A stretch of 64,000 nt of DNA. It comes from Maratus speciosus (Eukaryota; Arthropoda; Arachnida; Araneae; Salticidae). Each line of letters opens with the position of its first letter. Position 1 is the first letter of the stretch. A program made the position numbers and the translations under genes. Under the pieces are notes generated by a model. It did no database searches. It was not told the origin of the DNA and saw only the letters and a program-made list of their open reading frames with translations. Of the stretch, positions 54,399 to 63,999 are shown piece by piece. The stretch spans positions 17,253,701-17,317,700 of the forward strand of contig OZ010792.1 of assembly GCA_963932465.1 (NCBI GenBank), read 5' to 3'.

Positions 54399-56037
54399 TC
54401 TATCTAATATATAAAAATGCAAATTTGACTTTCTGTCTGTCTGTAATGTTATACAAATCCACAGTTTGGAAACCAGAATTGTGAAATGTTACTTGTGTAT
54501 TACAACACTGCCCAGGCAACTAAAGTAATCCGGAATCGAAATAATTGATAGTTAATTTTTAATTAATAAAAAACCAACAATTTAACATCAATTTCCCTTC
54601 AAATTAAAACATTTTTTGTTCCAGCAGTTGCCAAAAATTAAAAATCCATAATAAAATTCTTACTACAGCAATTGCTTTTCTATTGCAACATTTTCACGCG
54701 AAAAATGAAAATGAAATAAATGGTTTGACGAATTTAAATAAAAGCGAATATTATTTCATAACTTTTCTATTTCAAGGTTTCCACGGGAAAAATGAAAATG
54801 AAATGAATAGTTTGACAAATATTAAGAAAAAAAAGAATATTACGTCATATTGGAAATATAAAGGACGTGGCGAATATAGTATAACGTCATATGAGCCTGA
54901 AAAAACGTATTGAAGCATGATAAAACCCGATTAGGAAAATATTGGTGTATTTTAACATTATTGCTTCAATGGTGAATTGAAATACGTTCAATTATAGCTG
55001 TATTCTTTTGCGTCTGTTATAAAAATTTATGCATTTTTATAACTTGTGTTCATTTGATTCATGTGTACAACACTTCGAAAGTTTTTTAACACTTTCCAAC
55101 AAAGTTGAAAAGTGTTTATGCATTCGGTTTGTTTGGCCGTCTGACCACGCTCTAACTCCCGTAAATATACTCGAATTTTCATGCAATTGATAATCCATAT
55201 TTAGGGTCACCTAACCATATTTGGTATTGCATATGAAGTATGTGGGATTAATATTTCATTTACAGGGCTACCCAAAAGAATTTCATTAAATTATGGTACA
55301 TGGTGAAAAATCATTTGCAGAGTATTTTAATGACATTACGCTGTTTCAAATGTATTTAAATTGATATAAATCACTAAATTTCACTACGATCACGTTAGAA
55401 CATGGCATTCATAGCAATTTTTATTCATTTACAGGGACACACAAAAGAAATCGGCTACAGTTACTGTCTTTGAGTAATAATTGCTGGAGTGTGCAGTTTG
55501 AAATTCGGTATGCCCTTTTAAATTTAGGTCATCTTTTGTACGTTACTCGTTATATATCAATTCTATACCTAATATACAGGGCTGCACAAAAGTATTCATG
55601 TACCATTCTCGTTATTAGAGGAACTTGCTGAAGGGGAATTTTCAATTCAAGTATATGTATTTCTTAAGTGAACAAAATTTTGGCATGCATGTAGTTAATA
55701 GATACAAATCTATAAATCATATACATTGCTGCTGAAACAATTCAGATAATTTTCCGATTGTACAGGAGAACAGCTGAAATTGGGTTTTGAAATGTGTTAT
55801 GCATTTCCATATGGCTGAATTAGACTTAATACTATAATTTTTTAAACGGTGCAGTTTTGTTACACTATTCTGAATGTGTTGGAAAGTGTTTCACAATCTA
55901 TGCTGAGCGGATGATTTTTTATTTCTTGTTTGTTTTTGTTGTTGTTTGTTTGTTTTATGGTGTATGTTAAATTTTGAAATTGATTTTTCAGAACAAACAT
56001 TCTTCAAATTCCGGGCAACGCCGGGCACTTTAGCTAG
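54399..56037 (+). mobile_element. Non-autonomous Helitron-like element
   Basis: 5' end TCTATCTAATATATAAAAAT plus a CTGTCTGTCTGT stretch. 3' end CTAG at 56034-56037 preceded by the hairpin CCGGGCAACGCCGGG and followed by T. TC start, CTRR end, 3' hairpin and lack of target duplication are the Helitron hallmarks. No Rep/helicase frame. A second element is nested at 55088-55890. A 76-codon frame at 54683 has internal duplication and no known domain. Confidence 0.75.
55088..55890. mobile_element. TIR element nested in the Helitron-like element
   Basis: Perfect 14-bp inverted ends AACACTTTCCAACA / TGTTGGAAAGTGTT, 803 bp. The left end also forms the hairpin CACTTTCCAACAAAGTTG...AAAGTG. Inside are ~175-bp repeats marked by TTTACAGGG..ACACAAAAG at about 55261, 55430 and 55575. 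Related pieces at 49955, 54189 and 59510. Confidence 0.75.
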
Positions 56038-56357
56038 TATATCATATAGAACACTTCACAAACGAATTTTAGTATATTTTTGCTTATGGACTAAAATTGA
56101 TGAAGGGGAATTTTTAACTGTGTGACGCATTTCGTAATTGAATTAAATTTTTGCATACTATAGAGTAGGTATATATACAAATCTATAGGATATGTTAGTG
56201 ATGGGCAGAATGAATGATTTTACTATTCGAATGAATCATTCGCAAAAATATAGTTTCCATCATTTGTATATTTTTAAATTACTACCACCGGAAATTTTCT
56301 AAATAAAAAAGAAACAAAATTTAGTTGCCAAACTGCATAACTTTTCTAATCAATTAA
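56038..56357. other. Non-coding; possible hAT-like end
   Basis: 56050-56190 continues the ACAAAAG repeat family. GTGATGGGCAGAATGAATGA at 56200 resembles a hAT terminus, partner not seen. Confidence 0.4.
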
Positions 56358-57081
56358 GGGGGTCCGGGACACATTTTGAAATAATTTTTATTTATTGAGT
56401 TAAAATTCTGAATTTTTTTGTGATGGTTAACCTTGTCATTTGTAAACAAAATCACATGATAAAACTTCTCATATATATTTTTTTAATTTAAAATTTAAAA
56501 TTTATTAAAAAGTAGGGTAGTTTTAAATCGTTATAACTCGGAATATTATTTATAGAATTTCATTTTTTTTTCATTTAAATAAATAGAAACATATACGTTT
56601 TAATTTCGATTCAGCATTTTAAAAAATATTATTTATCAAAAAATTAAAAATATTAAAAATATTTAACGAAAAAAATTTAAAAAAAGTGGTGCAACTTTTT
56701 TTTAAGAAATCATATTTTCAAAAGTAAATATTTTTTTCAAATATGCTGAATCAAAATTAAAGTAAAAGAATTGAAAAAGACATGTTCCAAGTTTGAACCC
56801 TTTACCTTTAACGGTTCTCGAGTTATAAGAATTTAAATACGAGAAATGGTGAAAAAACCTACCATGAAGAAAAACGCATTTTTAAAAGAAGTCGTTTCCA
56901 TGACAGCCATTGCTTGAAAGCTAGATTTTGAAAACAAACCAAAACAAAAGATTAATATTTTTTGTTCTAATTCAGATAGAAACATGATTTAAATGTCATT
57001 TTAAGCAGGAAAAAACAGAGACATTTTTAATGAAATAAAATGTTTTTTCAAAATTTGAAAAATTTCGTGTCCCGGACCCCC
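56358..57081. mobile_element. 724-bp TTAA-flanked element with GGGGGTCCGGGACAC ends
   Basis: TTAA at 56354 and 57082. Perfect 15-bp inverted ends GGGGGTCCGGGACAC, and the adjacent AAATTTTGAAA-type sequence is also inverted. The inside is AT-rich without a frame. Longer than the 200-bp families and without their palindrome. Similar in plan to 60447. Confidence 0.9.
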
Positions 57082-57153
57082 TTAACTTCAGAAATTTTGC
57101 AGATAAAAAGATTTTATATATTTTTATGAGGGTCTTTCATTATTTCTAATTAA

Positions 57154-57535
57154 CCCATTGTAGGCCAGGCAGAGAAATTTTGTAAAATATGGTATTGTTT
57201 TCATTGAAATATGCTTAAATTGCATTCATTAACCCATTAATGACGAGTTACTTTTACACATTTTTAATACCTAGGTACCAGTTGACACCAATTTTCCATT
57301 ATTGTAATTTTTAACTTTTTTGATCTCTCAGAGTTTGAGATTAAGTAGTATGAAAATTTCCTTACCAAAATACTGGTTTTCATATTTAAAATTTTCATAT
57401 TACTTAAATGGCATATTTTTGTACCAACCCGCATTAATGGATTAAGACAAAAAAAAAAAGTTTCGTGCATGGAAAATTATATTTTGTTTGAGAAATAAAA
57501 TGCATTCGGTCAATGGTGCGCTTACGCACCATTAA
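57154..57535. mobile_element. Old TTAA element containing a second TTAA MITE
   Basis: Outer left end CCCATTGTAGGCCAGGC after TTAA (57150). The probable right end has the palindrome ATGGTGCGCTTACGCACCAT at about 57513. The inner element at 57233-57441 (209 bp, TTAA at 57229 and 57442) has ends CCCATTAATG / CATTAATGGA. A related GGTGTGTTTACGCACC is at 57881. Confidence 0.6.
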
Positions 57536-57544
57536 ATTTAAAAT

Positions 57545-57546
<2 letters not shown>

Positions 57547-57581
<35 letters not shown>
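57547..57581. repeat. Poly-T tract
   Basis: 35 T residues. Confidence 0.95.
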
Positions 57582-57588
<7 letters not shown>

Positions 57589-57980
57589 AGTGACATTTGT
57601 TTTATTATTTTATTTACAGAACTTGCAGCTTTAATCCATTATAAAAAGATATAATTCATCTCAAGTTGAATAATTATACATTTTCTAAAAGTTGAATTTG
57701 TCAATAACCGTTTCAATTGTAAAAAACTAGCGTATTTTGAAAATTTCCCAGCAGAAAGTGTTTACTCCAATTGAATTACTGATATTTTATAGATGTCTCC
57801 AGAACCCTTAAAAATAGCAGAAAAATAAACATATTGAAAAATATTCGTCACAGTGCTAATAAAAAAATATTTATTGAAATGGTGTGTTTACGCACCTTTG
57901 GCCGAAAATGAAACTTTTTTTTAAAAAAAAATTTCTGATAGAAAATTAATAATTAAAAAATATATTGGCAGATATGCTTT
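57582..57980. other. Non-coding
   Basis: AT-rich. Contains GGTGTGTTTACGCACCTTTGG at 57881, the palindrome of a second, damaged TTAA element. Confidence 0.45.
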
Positions 57981-57982
57981 TA

Positions 57983-59457
57983 GTCCAGGCAATAGAGACC
58001 GTATAGGGACTCTACCTATCAAAATTAATGGTAGTACTGGAAATCGGCTTTATAGATGTTTTTGGGGTCGCTGAATCCGAATTTGTAACTTCCCACCAAA
58101 ATTTCCCCCGGCAACCCCCCAAATTTTGGTAAAAAGCCCCCCAAAAAAGGTTTTTATTAAAAAATTCCATTTTTTATTGTTTTAGGGGAAAAGTAGCTAA
58201 AAATTCCGAAAGTAGACAAAATTTGCAACAAATTAGATACATGACATTATGACTTAGGATGAAGGGGAAGGGAGGATCTGCCTCGGAACTTGCGCCGCAA
58301 TGCTGCGTGGACTAAGTTGCGCAATTCCACTTAACCACTCACACGTTTAGGTTAGCCCTCCCATCTTCCCTCCGAACTTTCTCTATAAGATTTACTTTAA
58401 GTTTTTTGGGTCGCTGAATCCGAATTTTTAACTTACCCCAATATCTTCCCCCCCCGAAAACCCCACAAATAGTTGTTTTTAACTTAAATTTCTTATTATT
58501 TTAGGGGAAAAGCATTACAAAATTCAGAAACTAGACAAAATTTGCAACAAGTAGGATATATGACATTTTGACGTAGGATAAACGGGCAGAGAGGGGGCTG
58601 CCTCGGTACATTCCCCGCGCACTTTTCTGAAAAACCAAATTTTTTCAAAAAATCAATTTTGGGGGGGTTGCCGGGTGAAATTTTGGTGGGAAGTTACAAA
58701 TTCGGATTCAGCGGCCCAAAAAACATAAAGTGAGTCGAAATCCAGAACTAGTATTAATTTTGCCAGATAAAATCCCCTATTGCCTGGACTTCATAATTTA
58801 GTGCACGTAGCGCCGCAGTGCATGTTCAGAGGCAGCCCTCACCCTCCCCGTTCATCCTAATTCATAATGTCATATATCCTATTTGTTGCAAATTTTGTCT
58901 AGTTTCTGAATTTCGTAATGCTTTTCCCCTAAAACAATAAGAAATTTAAGTTAAAAACAACTATTTGGGGGGGGGGGGGCTTTCGGGGGGAAATTTTTGG
59001 GGGAAAGTTAAAAATTCGGATTCAGCGACCCAAAAATCTTAAAGTAATCCTTATAGAGAAAGTTCGGAGAGTAGATGGGAGGGCGAATGTAAACGTGTGA
59101 GTGGTTAAGTGGAATTGCGCAACTTTGTTTACGCAGCACCGCGCGCAAGTTCCGAGGCAGATCCATCCTTCCGCTTAATCCTAAGTCATAATGTCATATA
59201 TATAATTTGTTGGAAATTTTTTCTACTTTCTGAATTTCTAGATACTTTTTCTCTAAGACAATAAAAAAATTGATTTTTTTAATAAAAACCTTTTTTGGGA
59301 GGCGTTTTACCAAAATTTGGGGAGGTTGCCGGGGGAAATTTTGGTGGGAAGTTACAAATTCTTATTCAGCGACCCAAAAAACATCTAGAAAGCCGATTTC
59401 CAGTACTACCATTAATTTTGCTGGGTAAAATTCCCTATTGCCTGGACTATTTTGCGC
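57983..59457. mobile_element. 1.48-kb palindromic foldback element
   Basis: Ends GTCCAGGCAATAG / CTATTGCCTGGAC with TA on both sides. The left arm (to about 58630) and right arm (from about 58797) pair over roughly 640 bp with mismatches (for example AGGATAAACGGGCAG...GGCTGCCTC and its complement). The centre carries an extra internal copy of the terminal sequence (ends ATTGCCTGGACTT at 58795). G/C homopolymers occur where the arms read CCCCCAAATTTTGG. A 120-codon frame at 59295 is a by-product. Confidence 0.9.
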
Positions 59458-59509
59458 GTGCCCGATTTGGTTATTGGAATAGTAAAATCCTTCATTCTGC
59501 CCATCAATG

Positions 59510-59690
59510 GGTTGTATACAGAGTTGCACAAAAGAATTCGGAATTTTTTCCGTCCGTAGATGGTAATTGCTTAATTTGGATTTTCAAATGCGTTATGTGT
59601 TTTCCAGACATCATTTATCACCTTATAAAACGGCGAAGTTTTCTTGCGGCATTCTGAATGTGTTGGAAAATGTTTCATAATTAGTGTTTG
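59510..59690 (+). repeat. Right-end fragment of the AACACTTTCCAACA family
   Basis: ACAGAGTTGCACAAAAGAATTCGG (59518) to GAATGTGTTGGAAAATGTTT (59655) matches the last repeat and right terminus of the element at 55088. Confidence 0.7.
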
Positions 59691-59834
59691 AAGCATGATT
59701 TTTCTTTTTTGTCAGAATTAAACTGCATTACAGTATATTAAATTCCATACTTTTGGTACTGTTATGAAAATAATGTTTTTCTTCGGTGAAAAACACTTTT
59801 TATGAATATACAAGAAAAACGCAGTCATTTAAAA
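59691..59834 (+). repeat. ~0.75-kb background repeat, split by a foldback
   Basis: GCATTACAGTATATTAAATTCC (59723), GTTTTTCTTCGGTG, GCAGTCATTTAAAA (59821). The next bases of the unit, TCTATTAGAATAATTCTTAA, resume at 60427 after the foldback. Confidence 0.7.
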
Positions 59835-60425
59835 GGATCAGGATAATAAGTAGCGTTTCTGGCTCCATGAAAATAGACTAAATTCGATTATGTTATACTG
59901 ACTTAATTATTTCACTTTTTAATATTAGAAAGTATATATTGTACGATTTTAACAATAGTTTTTTGGATTTTGTTCGGATTTATATTACTTACACAAGCTC
60001 AAAGTTCATGTAATTCGTAGTTTTGATGAAAAATACGCAAGTTCTGCTATTTTTACCTCAATTATTTATATGAGCGCAATCGTGCAACACTTTCTTCTTG
60101 ACATATATTATAAAACACATCAAAATATACAAAATATGTTAAAATAAAAGTGTTTCAAAGACGCTCTCTTAGTAAAATATTAAAAATAGAGAGTAAATTG
60201 AGGTAAAAATAGCAGAAATTCCGTATATTTGATTAAAACTTCGAATAATACGAACTTTAAACTTGTGGAAGTCGTATAAATCCGAACAAAATCCGAAAAC
60301 TATTGTTAAAATCGTACAATATATACCTTCTAATATTCAAAAGTGGAATAATTAAGTCAGTATAACATAATCAAATTTTAGTCTATTTTCATGGGCCAAA
60401 AACGTGACTTATGGACTCTGATCTT
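59835..60425. mobile_element. ~590-bp foldback element
   Basis: Two arms of about 240 bp (from GATCAGGATAATAAGTAGCG and its complement ...CGTGACTTATGGACTCTGATC) around a short loop near 60080-60150. Inserted in the background unit between CATTTAAAA and TCTATTAGAA. No coding sequence. Confidence 0.88.
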
Positions 60426-60446
60426 GTCTATTAGAATAATTCTTAA

Positions 60447-61197
60447 GGGGATCAGTAAAGCCCTATCTCCGCCATGTTAAATTCACCAACTTTATGTACT
60501 TTTTTGTCAGAAATAGTGAAAGATAGAGGTCTAGATTTGTTAGAGTAGTTAAAATAGCATGATTTTCGTATTTTAATAGATTATTTTCTTTCTAAGTGAA
60601 ACTCAAAATTAATTATTTATTGAAAGTAATTTTTAAATTAGCTTTTTCGGAAGATTTCACTGCCTAAAATAAATAATTCTCAACAAATCATTAAGTCCCT
60701 GTGTTAAAGTATACAATATAACATAATACATATCCATACTTGCCAACCTCCCGCTTTTTGTAAAATGAATAAACATATTTTCAACCAGAAAATTTACGAA
60801 ATTAGATCTTTCTTCCTTCTATGTGGTAGTAATTTCAAACCTAAATGATTTCATTTATCAAATAAAATTTCTGGTAGAAAGTATATTTTGTTGATTTAAA
60901 AAAAAGCGGGAGGTTGGCAAGTATGCATATCAGTATTTAAAAAAATCTGAGGTCTTAAGTTTAATAGATATTGAAAAAAAGGAACACAAACATGAAAAAT
61001 CCAAGTTTTGAGAAAAAGTCAATTAAAGATTTAAATGGCAATTAAGCTATGAAGTACTATTAAAAAGAATGAATAATTCTAACACTTTTTTTTTTATATG
61101 TAAACATATGTGACACATCGTTGGAAAGATAAAAGTTTAATGATATAAAAAAGTAAAAATCGATTTTTTTTTTCCAAATTTCGCTTACCTGATCCCC
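60447..61197. mobile_element. 751-bp TTAA-flanked element with GGGGATCAG ends
   Basis: TTAA at 60443 and 61198. Ends GGGGATCAG / CTGATCCCC. Other background units read CTCTTAATGGATTGGATG at this site, that is, without the element. A MITE is nested at 60735. AT-rich, no frame. Confidence 0.87.
60735..60924. mobile_element. MITE with CATACTTGCCAACCTCCCGC ends
   Basis: 190 bp with perfect 20-bp inverted ends (CATACTTGCCAACCTCCCGC, extending into TTTTT/AAAAA), flanked by a 6-bp direct repeat CATATC (60729-60734, 60925-60930). Contains AACCAGAAAATTTACGAAAT and TTTCTGGTAGAAAG. Confidence 0.9.
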
Positions 61198-61201
61198 TTA
61201 A

Positions 61202-61830
61202 TGGATTAGATGTTATAAATAAACAATAACTCTGACGTTTAAGAAAAATCTAATTTATTTAGGATAATATCTTTTCCTTTTTCCCCTATAATCAGAAACT
61301 TAAAGAACACTGACATCGAATAATGCTTCGCAGCTTATTGGCATTTCGTTAGTCAGAAGTTTATGGTGTGTGATAGATGATCGCGTTAAATGGCAAAGAT
61401 TCGTTATGCATCCAAAATAAGAAACTTATTTCGCTTTAATGAAACATCGAATGATAAATGTACCAGAGTTTATTACAATAGTAGTTGTTAGACTGAATAT
61501 ATTGCTTATGTGATAAAACGGTGACTAAACTTTAAGAAAACTTTTCTTTTTCTCAAATCTAACAGAGTTCATTCATTTTGCTACTATCAATTATTTTTCG
61601 TTATATTTATGCCTTAAGAATTCATGATCATTTTGTATTTAATGATTGTTGAAGAACTCATTAAAATGATAAAACTTTTATAGTTTGTTTTTCCTGACTG
61701 GAGCATTTAATTTGTCATTGTAATATTTTCTAGCCAGAAAAAATAATTTAAGCACGTCGATATGAGTCAAAAATCTTTTAAATTATCATTTTTAGAATTT
61801 AAATTCGGTTATGTGAAAGATTTCGAAACG
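61202..61830 (+). repeat. ~0.75-kb background repeat unit, well preserved
   Basis: AATGGATTAGATGTTATAAAT (61200), AACACTGACATCGAATAATG (61307), TGATAAAACGGTGACTAAAC (61513), GAATTCATGATCATTTTGTA (61620), TTGAAGAACTCATTAAAATG, AATTATCATTTTTAGAATTT (61783). Confidence 0.7.
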
Positions 61831-62289
61831 TATGTGCTGTTCAGGTTTCAATCCATGAAATGTTAAATTCTTACTAGACAATATTATAAAAAAATAAATA
61901 TTCTTCTGTTGTTGTTGTTGACCTATACTTGGATAATGCAGCATAATAATGTCAATGATAATGATGGTAATAATATATTAATAATAATTATATTAACAAG
62001 GCTGTCACAGGCGACTATTTTTTAATTCTATTCCCGCATTACGTTTTCAAATTAAATATCTTTTACATACTCTTTGACATCTTTTGCAAGAGAAATATTC
62101 TACATGTTTGTAGAGATGACCATTGCAGTGATGATCCATTTCTTGTAATAGCTAAAAAATTCTAAAACTATAACAGAAAAAATATCATTTTCTCAGGCAA
62201 TGCAAATCTCAACGATCTAAATTATCCTAATTAAATAATAATTGAAATTGTAGTCTGAAACTAACCCCATCTTGCTCTGACTCTCCACT
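61831..62289. other. Non-coding AT-rich DNA
   Basis: A TTG/TAA-rich simple stretch at about 61905-61990. No gene. Confidence 0.4.
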
Positions 62290-62513
62290 GAATGTATAAA
62301 AGCCAGGAATTCCACACATTTACACTATATTGCCAAAAATAACTTGACATCCTCACTTGGCACCTTTAGTTTTGTCGAATACCTAGAAAAATACTTTGCA
62401 CATTCTTCTGGAACTTCAGGGATATGAAGAACATCTTCGTCCTCATTCTTTCAACGAAGACTTGGTCGCGACAATTACTAGAGAATAAACAACAAATTGA
62501 ATTAAAAAACTAA
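62290..62513 (+). promoter_or_regulatory. Candidate core promoter with a 29-codon frame
   Basis: TATAAAAG at 62295-62302 is a perfect TATA box. CACATTTACAC about 25 bp downstream could hold a start site. An ATG at 62424 opens a 29-codon frame (62424-62513) beginning MKNIFVLILSTKTW, with a short hydrophobic start like a truncated signal peptide. ACTTCAGG just before the ATG could be a splice acceptor. No homology is recognised. This could be the first exon of a small secreted protein gene or pure chance in AT-rich DNA. Confidence 0.2.
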
Positions 62514-62620
62514 TATTTGCAACCACACTGTAAATAAAACGTTAGAAATGTTCTGTAGCAGTAGCACATGGCTATGTGGATACTTTACGACATATGTGTT
62601 AGTTTCTGTGAAAATGACGC

Positions 62621-63050
62621 TTAGGGGAGACTAGGGAGGATTGACCATACGGGAGGCTTGACCCACCCATGAGTTTTCATATTTAAAAAAATTTCACATA
62701 TTTGTCAATAGGTGTCAAGCAAAGCTACTAGAATGCTCAAACAACAGTCTTTGTTTCATACAGATAATCCAAATATATGTGGAAAAAATTAATTGGTAAG
62801 AGTTTTTACCCTAAAAATTGTGTTTTTTAGAAATATTTTGTAAGCTCTTTTCAGATAAAATATATCATATAAATTTAAGTAAGTAACTTTTAAGTAATGC
62901 AGAAATATTGAGCTTTCATTCCAGGCATAAAGATTGTACAGGAAGTTAGGCTTAACATAACAATGTGCTATTCTTTAGAAAAGGAATATGTGGGGAGGCT
63001 TGACCCAGTCAATGTGAGGGTGGGTTGACCAGATGCTCAAGTCTCCCTTA
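62621..63050. mobile_element. TIR element with repeated GGAGGCTTGACCCA
   Basis: Ends TTAGGGGAGACTAGGGAGGA and the complement of GCTCAAGTCTCCCTTAA. The motif GGAGG(A/C)TTGACC recurs at 62637, 62661 and 62997, with a variant GGGTTGACC at 63022. About 430 bp, non-coding. Confidence 0.65.
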
Positions 63051-63343
63051 ATTAAGAAATTTTGGAAATCTTTTTATTATACACTGTGCAAAATGAAAGG
63101 TTAATGGTTATATAAAAAATGTACATTTATTCTGTAAAGCTACTTTAAATTGAGGTGATGGAAAAGAAAATGTTTAAAACCGATTAAAAAAAGATGTTAA
63201 AAATTACTGTAGTATCATCCACTGTAAGAAAAAAATTAATGAAGTATAAATGGGAAAGTTGATAGGAACTTTTTTCCATTTAAATATTACTTACAATAGT
63301 TAAATAGAAGCAGTGGAAATTAGAAAGTATGAAAGCATCAGTT
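63051..63343. other. Non-coding AT-rich DNA
   Basis: No gene or element recognised. Confidence 0.4.
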
Positions 63344-63347
63344 TTAA

Positions 63348-63597
63348 CCCTTTCAGCGACAGTGGTATGTTTATGAAACCACTTAATTTTAATTCCAAAA
63401 CGCCACAATGGCACCAGAATTTTGATAAAATCTTTTCCATTTAATATGTATGTGAAATACAGCCTTTTCCTCATTTTCTAGGCAATTTGTTCATAAATTG
63501 ACTGGGCCAGTTATTTATTTCATTCCATTTATTTATTTCCGGAGCCAGTTATTTATTTCAACATTTTAGTACTGAAAGTACTTTACCACTGAAAGCG
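63348..63597 (-). mobile_element. TTAA-flanked MITE, family C, reverse copy
   Basis: 250 bp between TTAA at 63344 and 63598. Starts CCCTTTCAGCGACAGTGG. The quasi-palindrome GTGGTATG...GAAACCAC starts 14 bp inside the left end. Ends TTACCACTGAAAGCG. Contains an internal duplication (CAGTTATTTATTTC at 63506 and 63546), hence the extra length. Confidence 0.85.
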
Positions 63598-63611
63598 TTA
63601 AAAGATGTTAA

Positions 63612-63884
63612 CATAGCTGCCAACCTCAAACTAATATTCCGTAATTCTTGCGTTAATTTGACCCTCAAACTAATATTCCGTAATTCTTGCGTTAATTTGA
63701 CCCTGGTTTAATACGTTTCAAACCAGAAATTTTTTTAAGAAATGAAAATAAATATGTTCCACGTAGAAACCTGGAATTAAATAAGTAAGCATTCATGAAA
63801 TTAATTTTCTGGTAAGAAATGTGGTTAACCTGGGTTAAATTAATCCAGACATTACGGAAGATTAGTGGAAGGTTGGCAGCTATG
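63612..63884. mobile_element. MITE with CATAGCTGCCAACCT ends
   Basis: 273 bp. Ends CATAGCTGCCAACCT / AGGTTGGCAGCTATG, flanked by the 6-bp direct repeat TGTTAA (63606-63611, 63885-63890). Two tandem copies of a 39-bp stretch (CTCAAACTAATATTCCGTAA...) at 63626-63702. Related in plan to 60735. Confidence 0.9.
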
Positions 63885-63891
63885 TGTTAAT

Positions 63892-63999
63892 AATAAGTTA
63901 AGTGCTCATGCGGCAGCAAAAGAATATAGCATCGATCGAAAAATGTTAGGAAGGTCTGTAGACAAATCTCACCTGGATGAATACAGTGATATGAAGCCA
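63892..63999 (+). CDS. Open frame running off the window, HTH-like (partial)
   Basis: The frame reading LSAHAAAKEYSIDRKMLGRS...DEYSDMKP is open to the window end. AAKEYSIDRKML resembles the helix-turn-helix start of pogo/Tigger (CENP-B-like) or other transposases, where a pattern such as AA.E..I.R..LRRW is common. No start codon is assigned. It could be the beginning of an autonomous element or an exon outside the window. Only about 34 codons are visible. Confidence 0.3.

Noticed and set aside
54683..54913. 76-codon frame in the Helitron-like element
   Set aside because: Contains an internal duplication of an AT-rich stretch and no Rep, helicase or other motif.
59295..59657. 120-codon frame
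   Set aside because: It starts in the arm of the palindromic element and runs into an unrelated repeat; no motif and strand-symmetric arms explain it.
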